A stretch of 64,000 nt of DNA from assembly GCA_947585745.1 (NCBI GenBank), contig CANPXF010000007.1, forward strand, positions 23,561 through 87,560, given 5' to 3'. Origin of the DNA: an uncultured Clostridia bacterium (GTDB lineage: Bacteria; Bacillota; Clostridia; Oscillospirales; Acutalibacteraceae). The stretch's first letter is position 1. Every line of letters starts with the position of its first letter. The translations under genes were made by a program, and so were the position numbers. Under the pieces are notes generated by a model. That model saw nothing but the letters and a program-made list of their open reading frames with translations, had not been told where the DNA came from and did no database searches. This document shows positions 16,540 through 25,252 of the stretch, piece after piece.

Positions 16540-17469
16540 ATGCCAATTAAAGTACAAAGTCATCTGCCCGCTATAAAAATTCTTGAGGGCGAAAACATCT
16601 TTATTATGCCCGAAGAAAGGGCAATGACGCAGGACATACGTCCGCTTAAAATTATTATTTTAAATCTTATGCCGACTAAAATCGAAACCGAAACCCAGCT
16701 TATGCGGCTTCTCGGCAACAGCCCACTGCAGGTGGATATTGAACTTTTGCAAATGGCTACTCATAAGTCGAAAAACACCTCGCGCAGACATCTCACAACC
16801 TTTTACAAAACCTTTGACGAAATTAAAGAACAGCGCTTTGACGGTATGATTATCACGGGCGCTCCCGTTGAGCTTATGGATTTTGAGGAGGTCGATTACT
16901 GGGAGGAGCTTTGTGAAATTATAGACTGGTCGAAGAAAAACGTCTATTCAACGTTTCACATCTGCTGGGGCGCGCAGGCGGGATTATACCACCGTTACGG
17001 CGTAAGAAAATTTGAGTTTGAAGAAAAGCTTTCGGGCGTTTTTGAACACAAAATTCTAAACCCCCTCCACCCCCTTTTAAGAGGCTTTGACGACACATTC
17101 AAGATACCTCACTCGCGTTTTACGGGAGTTGAGGAAGACGATATTTTAAAAAAAGATAAGCTTGAAATACTCGCAAAGGGCGATGAGGCGGGAGTCGCAA
17201 TAGTTTGCAACAAAAACGGCCGTGAATTTTACATCCTCGGTCACGCGGAATACGACCGCGACACTCTCGCAAGGGAATATTTCAGAGATATTAACAGAGG
17301 TCTTGACGCAAGCATACCCTCAAACTATTTTCCCGACGACGACCCGAGCCAAATTCCGCCGATGAGCTGGCGCAGTTACGCTTCTCTCTTGTTTTCAAAC
17401 TGGCTTAATTACTACGTCTATCAGCAGACTCCGTACGACCTGGAGGACTTAAAAAAGATGTACGAATAA
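16540..17469 (+). CDS. metAA: Homoserine O-acyltransferase, probably acetyl-CoA specific
   Basis: MetA activates homoserine for methionine synthesis. The 309-residue protein has the family N-terminus [11 protein letters not shown] and the [20 protein letters not shown] block. The catalytic Cys is at residue 142 ([14 protein letters not shown]), with a catalytic His/Glu region [14 protein letters not shown]. Residue 111 is Glu ([10 protein letters not shown]). In this family Glu at this position goes with acetyl-CoA use, while Gly, as in E. coli, goes with succinyl-CoA. Acetyl specificity is therefore predicted. It is probably co-transcribed with proS and ends at a strong terminator. Confidence 0.93.
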   Translation: MPIKVQSHLPAIKILEGENIFIMPEERAMTQDIRPLKIIILNLMPTKIETETQLMRLLGNSPLQVDIELLQMATHKSKNTSRRHLTTFYKTFDEIKEQRFDGMIITGAPVELMDFEEVDYWEELCEIIDWSKKNVYSTFHICWGAQAGLYHRYGVRKFEFEEKLSGVFEHKILNPLHPLLRGFDDTFKIPHSRFTGVEEDDILKKDKLEILAKGDEAGVAIVCNKNGREFYILGHAEYDRDTLAREYFRDINRGLDASIPSNYFPDDDPSQIPPMSWRSYASLLFSNWLNYYVYQQTPYDLEDLKKMYE

Positions 17470-17510
17470 CAAAAGCCTACAAATACGCCGAAAATATTAA
17501 TTGACCTCAC

Positions 17511-17550
17511 GGGATAACGCCTGATAACTCAAGGCGTTATCCCTTTCTGT
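17511..17550 (+). terminator. Terminator of proS-metAA
   Basis: A 12-bp stem GGGATAACGCCT / AGGCGTTATCCC with a 9-nt loop is followed by TTTCTGTTT. Confidence 0.85.
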
Positions 17551-17559
17551 TTACATTGG

Positions 17560-17595
17560 CAAGGGGACTGTATCAAAGAAGATACAGTCCCCTTG
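17560..17595. repeat. Perfect 15-bp inverted repeat, possible REP-like palindrome or sigF terminator
   Basis: CAAGGGGACTGTATC and its exact complement flank a 6-nt AAAGAA loop. No T run follows on either side, so a standard intrinsic terminator is not obvious, although it lies directly after the sigF stop on the minus strand. The GGGGACTGT...ACAGTCCCC form resembles extragenic palindromes in clostridia. Confidence 0.55.
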
Positions 17596-17629
17596 TCTGG
17601 AGATTTTATGAAAGGCAGATTACAGGCGA

Positions 17630-18289
17630 TTAAACAGAAAGCTTTTCCCTCATAAAAGTGAGGATTTTTTTCTCTCTTCGGCTGACTTGAACCTGCGTCA
17701 TATTTAAAACCTTAGCGGTTTCGCTTTGTGTCTGAAACTTAAAATAACGCAGTTCAATTATCTTTTTATCATCATTGCTCAAAAGATTTATAACCTCGCT
17801 CAGAGCAAGCTTTTCTGTCAGCTTATCCATTATATCATCGGTAGGTAAATCAATCTGTCGGTTTTCGTCGTCTTCACCGCTGTTGGTAAGCGAAATCGGA
17901 TAACGTGACGCGTTTATCGCGTCGGCTACCTTTTCCTCGGGTACGCATAAATTTTTTGACAGCTCCGAAACAGTCGGACTTCTCCCGAATTTATCCTGAA
18001 AAGCCTGAGTTTCCCTGTTAATTTTAAGCGAAAGCTCCTTTAAACTACGGCTGACTTTAACGCTCCCCCCGTCGCGGAACAGACGCTTTATCTCTCCGAG
18101 AATTACGGGTACCGCATAGGTGGAAAGCTGAAGCTTTAAATCGGGGTTAAAATTATTAACTGCCTTGACAAGGCCGACACATCCCGCGGAAAAAAGCTCC
18201 TCATACTCAATACCACGGTTTCTAAAGCGCTTACAGCACGCGTGAACAAGAGCCAGGTTGTCCTCTACAATTTTATCGCGCTCGTTCAT
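17630..18289 (-). CDS. sigF: RNA polymerase sporulation sigma factor SigF
   Basis: This 219-residue sigma-70 factor drives early forespore transcription. Region 2 (LALVHACCKRFRNRGIEYEELFSAGCVGLVKA and FSTYAVPVILGEIKRLFRD-like) is followed by regions 3 and 4, with a helix-turn-helix TQSETAKVLNMTQVQVSRREKKIL at the C-terminus. It could be confused with SigG from sequence alone, but its place after spoIIAA-spoIIAB identifies it. The start overlaps the spoIIAB stop by 4 nt. Confidence 0.95.
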   Translation of the reverse strand: MNERDKIVEDNLALVHACCKRFRNRGIEYEELFSAGCVGLVKAVNNFNPDLKLQLSTYAVPVILGEIKRLFRDGGSVKVSRSLKELSLKINRETQAFQDKFGRSPTVSELSKNLCVPEEKVADAINASRYPISLTNSGEDDENRQIDLPTDDIMDKLTEKLALSEVINLLSNDDKKIIELRYFKFQTQSETAKVLNMTQVQVSRREKKILTFMREKLSV

Positions 18290-18720
18290 CTAAGCGGTAC
18301 TATCTTTTTCGTAAGGGTAACGCTCGTTCCCTTTTCGGGTACGGAGTGGACCTTTACGCTGTCCATAAAGCTCTGCATAACTGCAAAGCCCAGTCCCGCG
18401 CGTTCCTCGTCCTTTGCGGTTGTAAACAGCGGTTGCATAGCCTCTTTAACATCCTCAATTCCGACGCCTTTATCACGGATTTTTATTATAACAAGCTTGT
18501 CCTCGGTAATTTTAGCGTCTATGTAAACCGTACCGATTTCACGGCGGTAGCCGTGGACTATGCAGTTTGTAACCGCCTCGCTGACCGCGGTTTTTATATC
18601 GGCAAGCTCCCCGATTGTCGGGTCAAGCTCCATAACAAACGCTGAAACCGCGCTCCTCGCAAAGCTTTCGTTAATGCTTTTGCTCGGAAAATTCAAGTGC
18701 ATTTCATTTACCACATTCAT
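18286..18720 (-). CDS. spoIIAB: Anti-sigma F factor SpoIIAB
   Basis: SpoIIAB is a serine kinase that binds sigma F and phosphorylates SpoIIAA. The 144-residue protein has the GHKL ATPase boxes: EAVTNCIVHGY (N box), IRDKGVGIED (G1) and ERAGLGFAVMQSFMD (G2). It starts directly after the spoIIAA TAA with no gap. Confidence 0.96.
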   Translation of the reverse strand: MNVVNEMHLNFPSKSINESFARSAVSAFVMELDPTIGELADIKTAVSEAVTNCIVHGYRREIGTVYIDAKITEDKLVIIKIRDKGVGIEDVKEAMQPLFTTAKDEERAGLGFAVMQSFMDSVKVHSVPEKGTSVTLTKKIVPLR

Positions 18721-19020
18721 TTATAACACCCCCAATGAAGTAACACCGCTTAGCTCGATTATGCGGGAAAGATTCTCGGGTATATTTTTAATTTTCAATT
18801 CTCCGCCTACAAGCCCCACGGCGCGGTAACGGCCCATAATAAGTCCTATCCCCGAGCTGTCCATAAAACTCACCTTTGAAAAGTCGAGTTCAAGACGGCG
18901 CGGACGCAGGGAATTTATACGGCTGTCGATTGTCGTGCGGAGATTGGCGGCGCGATTATGGTCAATCTCTCCGTTTAAATAAACGGTCAAAACATCATTT
19001 TTATAGTCTGTTTGTATCAT
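18721..19020 (-). CDS. spoIIAA: Anti-sigma F factor antagonist SpoIIAA
   Basis: This is a 99-residue STAS-domain protein. The phosphorylation loop FMDSSGIGLIMGRYRAV (DSSG at residues 54-57) matches SpoIIAA. When dephosphorylated it frees sigma F from SpoIIAB in the forespore. A GGGAG site precedes the ATG. The operon is headed by a hairpin (19034-19073) rather than by a visible sigma-H promoter. Confidence 0.95.
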   Translation of the reverse strand: MIQTDYKNDVLTVYLNGEIDHNRAANLRTTIDSRINSLRPRRLELDFSKVSFMDSSGIGLIMGRYRAVGLVGGELKIKNIPENLSRIIELSGVTSLGVL

Positions 19021-19033
19021 AAGTCTGCTTCTC

Positions 19034-19073
19034 CCAAATAAATAGCCTGTACCAATAATAATTGATACAGGCT
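19034..19073 (-). terminator. Hairpin between folC and spoIIAA, terminator or attenuator
   Basis: AGCCTGTA / TACAGGCT, with inner CAAT/ATTG pairing, is followed on the minus strand by ATTTATTT and then almost immediately by the spoIIAA ribosome binding site. It probably blocks read-through from the folC operon. No clear sigma-H or sigma-A promoter lies between it and spoIIAA. Confidence 0.65.
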
Positions 19074-19101
19074 GAAAATTATGTCGTTTAATGTTATATA
19101 A

Positions 19102-20361
19102 TTATTTTATTTTCGGGCGGATTTCGCTCGCAAGATACAAAGACCCCGCAATAACTATAAGGCTGTCGTTTTTAACCGCTCTATCACTTGCGTATTTAAG
19201 CGCAAAATTAACATCATTAAACGCCTTAACCTCTTTAAAATACGGTACGCATCTTTTGGCGAGCTCCTCCGAATTAAGCGACCGCGGATTGTTAACGGGA
19301 ACAGTATATACCGCATCAAATATGCCCTCAAGAATTTTTATGGAGCTTTTGCTGTCCTTATCCGAAAGCATTCCGAGAATTAAGACCGCGCTTTTCTTCG
19401 GGTTGAATTTTTCAACCGCGCGTTTTAACGCTGATATTCCGTCGGGATTATGCGCACCGTCAAGAATAATCATCGGATTTTCGGATAAAAGCTCAAACCT
19501 CGCGGGATTTACCGCGTTTTTAAATCCGTCACGAATATTTTTATCGGTAATATTAAAATATTTCTTTACAACCTCAACCGTACTAAGCGCCGTCCTTGCG
19601 TTTTCAAGCTGGTGTTCTCCGACAAAAGGCAAACTGACTTCAAAACCGTTGTAAACAAACTTCGTTTCGGTAATACTTTCCTCAATAATTTTAAGCTCGG
19701 TATTTTCGCTTTTTATAAGCTCAACATTCTTTTCACGGCAGTTTTTTTCAATGAGCATCATCACTTCCTCACGCTGTTTGGAAGCTGTCGCAATAGAACC
19801 GCTCTTTATAATACCGCATTTTTGCAGGGTTATCTCCTCGATTGTATCGCCTAAGACGGCGGTATGGTCAAGACCGATTTTTGTAATAACCGAGCAAAGA
19901 GGAGGCTTTATAACATTTGTGCAGTCGAGCAGTCCGCCCATTCCCGTTTCAAGAATCACAACGTCACAACAGGCGTTTTTATGAATATAAAACTCTAAAG
20001 CCATAACGTACTCAAATTCTGTTATAATACAGCCCTCGTCACGGAGTTTTTCAACTATCGGAAAAGTTTTTTCAACAGCGTCGTCTAAAATTTTCTGCGA
20101 TACCATCTCTCCGTTTATCTGAATACGCTCCCGAAAATCAACAATATACGGTGAAATAAAAAGTCCCGTCTTATATCCCGCACTGCATAAAACCGAACTT
20201 AAAAGCGCGCAGACAGAGCCCTTTCCGTTGGTCCCCGCAACGTGAATAAATTTCAGACTGTCCTGCGGGTTGCCCAATATATCCAAAAATTTTTTTATTC
20301 TGTCAAGTCCCGGACGGGAACCGAATTTATCAAGCGAATGAATTTTTTCTAAAGCTGTCAT
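19102..20361 (-). CDS. folC: Folylpolyglutamate synthase / dihydrofolate synthase
   Basis: FolC adds glutamate to dihydropteroate and/or to folates. The 419-residue Mur-ligase-like protein has the P-loop HVAGTNGKGSVCALLSS near residues 40-56. SPYIVDFRERIQINGE and ETGMGGLLDCTN form the substrate region. The C-terminal domain holds NPARFELL and LDGAHNPDG. It overlaps rsmI by 4 nt (ATGA). Confidence 0.94.
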   Translation of the reverse strand: MTALEKIHSLDKFGSRPGLDRIKKFLDILGNPQDSLKFIHVAGTNGKGSVCALLSSVLCSAGYKTGLFISPYIVDFRERIQINGEMVSQKILDDAVEKTFPIVEKLRDEGCIITEFEYVMALEFYIHKNACCDVVILETGMGGLLDCTNVIKPPLCSVITKIGLDHTAVLGDTIEEITLQKCGIIKSGSIATASKQREEVMMLIEKNCREKNVELIKSENTELKIIEESITETKFVYNGFEVSLPFVGEHQLENARTALSTVEVVKKYFNITDKNIRDGFKNAVNPARFELLSENPMIILDGAHNPDGISALKRAVEKFNPKKSAVLILGMLSDKDSKSSIKILEGIFDAVYTVPVNNPRSLNSEELAKRCVPYFKEVKAFNDVNFALKYASDRAVKNDSLIVIAGSLYLASEIRPKIK

Positions 20362-21179
20362 ACAAGCTCCTTGTAAATTTCATTTTTCTTAAAACCGGTT
20401 TGAGAGGCAATCTCTTTAGACGCGTCGCTCAACCTTGAGCCGTTTTCAACAAGCCTTTTTGCAAGCATAACAGCCTGCTCCAAGGTGTATTCCTCATTTT
20501 CCTCGTCCTTTTTTCCTTCTAAAATCAGAACAATCTCGCCCTTCATTTTTCCGTCGGAGAGCTGTTCGGACGCAAATTTTGTAGTCGTGCGTATAGTTTC
20601 CTCGTGGATTTTAGTAATCTCACGGACTATCGTAAGTTTTCTCTCGCCGAAGAAAGAGTACAGGTCTTTCAGCGTACCCGAAAGCTTATGGGGCGCCTCG
20701 TAAAAAATCATCGTGCGTTTTTCATTTTTAAGGCTCTCAAGGTGTTCCTTACGGCTTTTTTTATTAACGCTTAAAAAACCCTCAAAGCAAAATCTTCCCG
20801 TATCAAGTCCGCTCACGGCAAGCGCGGAAACTACGGCGCTCGGTCCAGGAACCACAACGGTTTTTATGCCTTTTTCATCGCAAAGCTTAATCAAATCTTC
20901 CCCGGGGTCGGAAATACAAGGCATACCCGCGTCGGTAACAATTGCGCAGTCCTCCCCCGATAAAATACGCGCGCAGATTATCTCTCCGCGTTCACGCTTA
21001 TTATGCTCGTAATAGCTCACCATAGGCTTTTTAATATTAAAATGATTAAGAAGCTTCAGGGTAACTCTTGTATCCTCAGCGGCGATAAAATCGACAGACG
21101 AGAGAGTTTCTACCGCTCTGGGCGACATATCGGAAAGGTTTCCTATAGGCGTGCCAACCACATACAAAGTATTACTCAT
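20358..21179 (-). CDS. rsmI: 16S rRNA (cytidine-1402-2'-O)-methyltransferase
   Basis: RsmI methylates the ribose of C1402 in 16S rRNA. The tetrapyrrole-methylase-like fold is clear: VVGTPIGNLSDMSPRAVETL at the N-terminus, AAEDTRVTLKLLNHF, ITDAGMPCISDPGE and FYEAPHKL. I chose the second of two adjacent ATG codons (21179), which is better spaced from GGAGG than 21182. It overlaps the upstream methyltransferase gene. The gene order holB-ricT-(methyltransferase)-rsmI is also found in Bacillus. Confidence 0.94.
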   Translation of the reverse strand: MSNTLYVVGTPIGNLSDMSPRAVETLSSVDFIAAEDTRVTLKLLNHFNIKKPMVSYYEHNKRERGEIICARILSGEDCAIVTDAGMPCISDPGEDLIKLCDEKGIKTVVVPGPSAVVSALAVSGLDTGRFCFEGFLSVNKKSRKEHLESLKNEKRTMIFYEAPHKLSGTLKDLYSFFGERKLTIVREITKIHEETIRTTTKFASEQLSDGKMKGEIVLILEGKKDEENEEYTLEQAVMLAKRLVENGSRLSDASKEIASQTGFKKNEIYKELV

Positions 21180-21912
21180 CATAACCCTCCTTGTAGCTTG
21201 CGTAAATTTCTCTCATTTCTTCGGAAAGCGAGCCGTTTTCTTCAATAAAAAGCGTCGGCTCAACAACCAAGCTCCCGCTTTTTGAAGAACGCCTGCCCTC
21301 TGCCAAAAACAGCTTCGGCTTTTTATCCCTGCGTTGCTGAACAAATCTCAGACGTTTAGGCTCCAGAGAATTTTTCCTCATCGCTTCCAAAACGTCAGTC
21401 AGACGTTCGGGGCGCTGGCACACACAAAATCTTCCGCCGAACTGCAAAAGATTTTTTGCGGTTTCCGCAATATCATTAAGCGTACATTCCTGCTCGTGGC
21501 GCGCTAAGAGTTTTTCATTATCGGGGTTTTTAATACCGCTTCCTGAAAGCTTATAAGGCGGGTTACAGCAGACAAGGTCAAAATATCCGAACTTGAGAAC
21601 GTTTTTAAGCTCTTTTAAATCCCCGTTAACTATATTTATATTTGAAAGGGCGTTATGCTTTACGGAGCGGGAAAACATATCACAAGCCTCTTTCTGAATT
21701 TCCACTGCGCTTATTTGAAGCGAATTGTCATTCCTGCTCCACAAAAGCGGAATTGTTCCACAGCCCGTACCGAGGTCAACCGACCTGGAATTTCGCTTAG
21801 GCTGTGAAAAATCGGCGAGAAGAATTGTATCCGTGGAGAAATGAAAAAAATCGTTTACAATAATCTCCATACCGTTTCCGAGCGGTTCAAAATGTTCTCC
21901 TTTTTTCAGCAC
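21172..21912 (-). CDS. tRNA1(Val) adenine-N6 methyltransferase family (TrmN6/YabB)
   Basis: This 246-residue SAM-dependent methyltransferase has motif I VDLGTGCGTIPLLWS near residues 46-60 and the catalytic N6-adenine motif CCNPPYK near 113-119. The Bacillus homologue YabB methylates A37 of tRNA1(Val). The start is a GTG at 21912 behind GGGAG. It is directly upstream of and overlaps rsmI. Confidence 0.88.
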   Translation of the reverse strand: MLKKGEHFEPLGNGMEIIVNDFFHFSTDTILLADFSQPKRNSRSVDLGTGCGTIPLLWSRNDNSLQISAVEIQKEACDMFSRSVKHNALSNINIVNGDLKELKNVLKFGYFDLVCCNPPYKLSGSGIKNPDNEKLLARHEQECTLNDIAETAKNLLQFGGRFCVCQRPERLTDVLEAMRKNSLEPKRLRFVQQRRDKKPKLFLAEGRRSSKSGSLVVEPTLFIEENGSLSEEMREIYASYKEGYDE

Positions 21913-21954
21913 TGCTCTCGCTCCCTTCCTATAAGACCAATTATAACATCATAA

Positions 21955-21983
21955 ACAAAAAACGACAAGGTAAAGCCTTGCCG
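21955..21983 (-). terminator. Terminator of the ferredoxin gene
   Basis: The stem ACGgCAAGG-CTTTA-CCTTGtCGT is followed on the minus strand by TTTTTTGTTT. Confidence 0.85.
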
Positions 21984-22006
21984 TTTTTCAATTAATTAAC
22001 GATTTA

Positions 22007-22177
22007 TTATGCTTCAGAAGGAGCGCCTACAGGGCAGGTATCAGCGCAAGACGCGCAATCTATGCAAGAATCAGCGTCAATAACATATACTCCGTCGCCC
22101 TCTGTAATTGCGTTAACAGGACACTCGTCTGCGCAAGCACCGCACATAATGCAATCTTCAGAAATCTTGTATGCCAT
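22007..22177 (-). CDS. Small 2[4Fe-4S] ferredoxin
   Basis: This 56-residue clostridial-type ferredoxin starts MAYKISEDC, with an AAGGAGG site upstream. Two cluster motifs are present: [13 protein letters not shown] (near residues 9-21) and [13 protein letters not shown] (near 38-50), each of the CxxCxxCxxxCP type. It would carry electrons between redox enzymes of anaerobic metabolism. It has its own promoter and terminator. Confidence 0.97.
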   Translation of the reverse strand: MAYKISEDCIMCGACADECPVNAITEGDGVYVIDADSCIDCASCADTCPVGAPSEA

Positions 22178-22205
22178 AATTCATCCTCCTTAAATTATTA
22201 ACTAC

Positions 22206-22233
22206 ATTTTATCACACATTTCACAAAATGCAA
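22206..22233 (-). promoter_or_regulatory. sigma-A promoter of the ferredoxin gene
   Basis: TTGCAT, a 16-nt spacer and TAAAAT on the minus strand, about 30 nt before the ATG. Confidence 0.65.
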
Positions 22234-22337
22234 TAGGTTAGCGTTATCTAATTTGTGATTTTACACAACTTTCGTGAGTTTACACTAATTTGGACTTTAA
22301 AATATGTAAATAATAAACGAAATATACAATTGAAAAA

Positions 22338-23207
22338 TTATTCTTCCAGATGTTTAAGCTCTTCCATTTCCTTTTTATTCATCTTTATGTATCCGTCCTT
22401 TAAAAGCTTTACTTCCTTTACGTTAAAGGTCGCGGGAGCCGCGTCCTCTGGCGACGAGTCGAGCTTTACTTTTAAAGTTCCCGAAATAAGATTGTTGTCT
22501 GTCACAAGCCCCTTGCCGTCGGGAGTTTTTACTATCGCTCCCACCTTAGGGGTATGTTTAAGCAAATCCGAATATGCCTCTTGTTCATATTTTAAGCAAC
22601 ACATAAGCCTTCCGCACGTTCCCGAAATTTTAACGGGAGAAAGCGACAGTCCCTGCTCTTTAGCCATTTTTATTGAAACGGGCTGGAAATCACCCATATA
22701 GCTGTGACAGCAGAACGGGCGTCCGCATACGCCTAATCCTCCGAGCATTTTCGCCTCATCGCGCACGCCGATTTGTCTAAGCTCAATACGAGTACGGAAA
22801 ACCGACGCCAAATCCTTGACCAAATTTCTAAAATCAACACGACCGTCGGCGGTAAAATAGAAAAGAATTTTATTGTTATCAAATGTATATTCAACGTCAA
22901 CAAGATTCATATCGAGGTTATGCTCCGCGATTTTCTTCTCGCAGACCTTAAACGCCTCTTTCTCACGTTTTTTATTTTCCTCAATGTGAGATAAATCGTT
23001 CTCATTGGCTTTTCGGATTAATGGTTTCAGGGGGTGAACAATCTCATCGTCGGGGATATTCTTATTCGCCAAAGCGACTTTTCCGCATTCAACACCCCTT
23101 GCGGTTTCAACGATTACGGTATCGCCCGTTTTCAATTGTTCTCCGTTAGGGTCAAAATAGTAAATTTTCCCGACCTCTTTAAATCTTACTCCTATTACCT
23201 CTGCCAT
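22338..23207 (-). CDS. ricT: PSP1-domain protein RicT (YaaT)
   Basis: In Bacillus, RicT (YaaT) forms a complex with RicA and RicF that carries iron-sulfur clusters and affects RNA processing, sporulation and biofilm formation. The 289-residue protein has the PSP1 core: GVECGKV, and EYTFDNNKILFYFTADGRVDFR. The conserved cysteine motifs CGRPFCC and GTCGRLMCCLKYE are likely cluster ligands. The start is the ATG at 23207 with GGAGG upstream; it overlaps the holB end by 13 nt. Confidence 0.92.
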   Translation of the reverse strand: MAEVIGVRFKEVGKIYYFDPNGEQLKTGDTVIVETARGVECGKVALANKNIPDDEIVHPLKPLIRKANENDLSHIEENKKREKEAFKVCEKKIAEHNLDMNLVDVEYTFDNNKILFYFTADGRVDFRNLVKDLASVFRTRIELRQIGVRDEAKMLGGLGVCGRPFCCHSYMGDFQPVSIKMAKEQGLSLSPVKISGTCGRLMCCLKYEQEAYSDLLKHTPKVGAIVKTPDGKGLVTDNNLISGTLKVKLDSSPEDAAPATFNVKEVKLLKDGYIKMNKKEMEELKHLEE

Positions 23208-24061
23208 AGCGCCCTCCTGTATTCCGCGCATAATTTGGTCGCAACAAGCTTCAAGCCTACATTTTGTGTTATCTCAAGCTGTGCGCACTCGGTTATTTCA
23301 ATAAGTTCAATATAATTTTTCTTTGTGAGCTTTTTGCATAACTGCTCCGCAATTTCAGAGTCAAGCTCCGCTTTTGAGTTTAAATAAACAGCAAGTCCGT
23401 CACGGAGCAAAAGAACAAGCAAGTCAAGAACTCCAAGCGCCTTAGTCCTTTCGTCAAGCTTATAAGTCGCTTTAAGCAAATCCATTTCCGAGCGTGAAAC
23501 GATGCCGAGCGCAATTTCTCTCGCAATTTCAAGATACTCCCCGTTAACGCTTAATTCGCTTTCAAGCGTAAATGTCACGGCTCTTGAGCGGATAGTTTCA
23601 AGCAGACTCTTGGAGGTTTTGCAGGTCATTATAAACAGTACGTCCTGCATAGGCTCTTCGAGCGTTTTCAGAAATACGTTTTGCGAAATAACGGGAAATC
23701 TGCGGTCACATTCAGAGAGTATATAGACCTTACATTTTGAAATATTCGGCTTTATTGACGCGTCGCGGATAATCCATTGAATTTCATTTTTTTTATATAT
23801 CTCTGTTTTTCCCTCGCCCTTTGAAAAGTGAATATCGCTGTGCGACCTTGCCTTTGCGAGAACACAATTTCTGCATACTCCGCAGGGCTTTTCTCCGTCA
23901 CCACTGCACACCGCCCGCATCGCAAGGTGATTTGCAAGCAAATTTCTTGTATCCTCGTTTCCCCCGTCTATAATAACAGCGTGGGGGATACGATTATGAG
24001 CCTCCAGCTCGTTAAGCGACTTTTTTAAATTTTCATTTCCTTTTAATTCAGGAAAAATCAT
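23195..24061 (-). CDS. holB: DNA polymerase III delta' subunit
   Basis: The delta' subunit is the clamp-loader stator. The 288-residue AAA+-like protein has a degenerate P-loop (VIIDGGNEDTRNLLANH), as usual for delta'. A zinc module CGVCRNC follows, then a switch region NVFLKTLEEPMQDVLFIMT and a TIRSRAVTF motif. The start is the ATG at 24061, with GAGG 8 nt upstream; a TTG seven codons upstream is the alternative. Confidence 0.92.
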   Translation of the reverse strand: MIFPELKGNENLKKSLNELEAHNRIPHAVIIDGGNEDTRNLLANHLAMRAVCSGDGEKPCGVCRNCVLAKARSHSDIHFSKGEGKTEIYKKNEIQWIIRDASIKPNISKCKVYILSECDRRFPVISQNVFLKTLEEPMQDVLFIMTCKTSKSLLETIRSRAVTFTLESELSVNGEYLEIAREIALGIVSRSEMDLLKATYKLDERTKALGVLDLLVLLLRDGLAVYLNSKAELDSEIAEQLCKKLTKKNYIELIEITECAQLEITQNVGLKLVATKLCAEYRRALWQR

Positions 24062-24131
24062 ATCAAAAGCCTCAACTCTCAAGTTTTCTTTAACATTATA
24101 ACATATTTCTTTTTAAAATACTATAGTTAGC

Positions 24132-24605
24132 TCAAATTTCCAAATGATTGACGAGCACGTTTCCTTTTTTATCTATTTCAACCGTGGCGCAGGAAGGGTT
24201 GTACTTTCCGCAACTGCCGGGATTAATCATTCTCACACCGCCCATTCGCACATCGGCAGGATTATGAGTGTGACCGAAAAAGACAATGTCGCAGTTTTCC
24301 TGCTCGGCTTTATAAGACAGCGTATCCAAAGTAAATTTAACATCGTATAAGTGTCCGTGCGTAATCATAATTTTTTTATCAAGAACATTAATATACTCCG
24401 TATCCTTGAGCATACTGCCGAAATCACAGTTACCGCGGACGCATATTACCGTTTTATCCGCGCAATTTTGTATGAGGTGCAAAGCCTCTCCTCTTGTACC
24501 GTCACCGCAATGGACAATTATATCCGCGTTTCTTCCGTATCGCGTTACGGCAGACATCATATCACGCAAATTTCCGTGTGAATCTGAAAGAAGTAAAATT
24601 TTCAT
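24132..24605 (-). CDS. YfcE/MJ0936-type metallophosphoesterase
   Basis: This 157-residue calcineurin-like phosphodiesterase has metal-binding motifs in order: LLSDSHGNLRD, VHCGDGTRGE, VRGNCDF, ITHGHLYDV and FFGHTHNPAD. Such proteins hydrolyse phosphodiester model substrates; the natural substrate is unknown. The start is the ATG at 24605 behind GGGTGAAG. It heads the block that continues with holB. Confidence 0.92.
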   Translation of the reverse strand: MKILLLSDSHGNLRDMMSAVTRYGRNADIIVHCGDGTRGEALHLIQNCADKTVICVRGNCDFGSMLKDTEYINVLDKKIMITHGHLYDVKFTLDTLSYKAEQENCDIVFFGHTHNPADVRMGGVRMINPGSCGKYNPSCATVEIDKKGNVLVNHLEI

Positions 24606-24661
24606 AGCTTCACCCAATCATAATTTAAGTTATAGCGCATAGTATATAGCGAGGTGGTTTT

Positions 24662-24892
24662 ATGAATAACAACGAAGTACAAAACTTGATATCAAGTTTT
24701 ATCAATAAAAACGGCTTTACATCTAAAGAAACGGCCGCAGACGGCAATAAGAAAAAGGTCGAGAATATGCTGAAAAATCTCGACGACAAACAAGCTTCAC
24801 AGCTAAAGGCGATTTTAAATGACCCGAAAAAATCTCAGGAAATTTTAAATTCGCCCGCCGCTCAATCACTTATTAAGAAGCTGTCGAAATAA
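24662..24892 (+). CDS. Small helical protein of unknown function (76 aa), first of three
   Basis: This 76-residue, lysine-rich, mostly helical cytoplasmic protein ends SPAAQSLIKKLSK. A GAGGTGG site precedes the ATG. Its TAA and the next gene's ATG share a base (TAATG), so the two are translationally coupled. I do not recognise a family with known function. Confidence 0.8.
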   Translation: MNNNEVQNLISSFINKNGFTSKETAADGNKKKVENMLKNLDDKQASQLKAILNDPKKSQEILNSPAAQSLIKKLSK

Positions 24893-25242
24893 TGGATAAC
24901 ATTCAAGATAAAATTGCTGAAATTATGGCAGACCCGCAAGCGTTAAGCCAGGTTCAAAGCTTGGGCAAAATGCTCGGAATCTCCGGTCAGGAAAGCGCTC
25001 CTACCCCTGAACCTCCCAAAAACGAAAATGCGCTTTCCGATGAAGCAATCGGAAGTATTGCGAAAATTGTTCCGCTTTTGTCGCAGATAAACCGAGAGGA
25101 CGACACAACTCGTCTCCTCTCGGCGCTCAGACCTTTTCTCAGCGAAGAAAAATGCCGTAGACTTGATTCAGCTAAAAAAATGCTCGGGCTGATGAAGCTT
25201 CTTCCTGTTCTAAAAAACGAAGGAATACTTAATCTAATTTAG
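24892..25242 (+). CDS. Small helical protein of unknown function (116 aa), second of three
   Basis: This 116-residue protein has an N-terminal helix (IQDKIAEIMADPQALSQVQSL), a proline-rich linker (TPEPPKNE) and a C-terminal helical domain (DDTTRLLSALRPFLSEEK). There are no cysteines forming a metal site and no membrane segment. It lies between two other small genes in one transcript. Function unknown. Confidence 0.82.
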   Translation: MDNIQDKIAEIMADPQALSQVQSLGKMLGISGQESAPTPEPPKNENALSDEAIGSIAKIVPLLSQINREDDTTRLLSALRPFLSEEKCRRLDSAKKMLGLMKLLPVLKNEGILNLI

Positions 25243-25252
25243 CAGGTGGAAT

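Noticed and set aside
23195..23231. ricT start eight codons upstream of 23207
   Set aside because: The upstream start lies deep in holB without a ribosome binding site; GGAGG is correctly placed for 23207.
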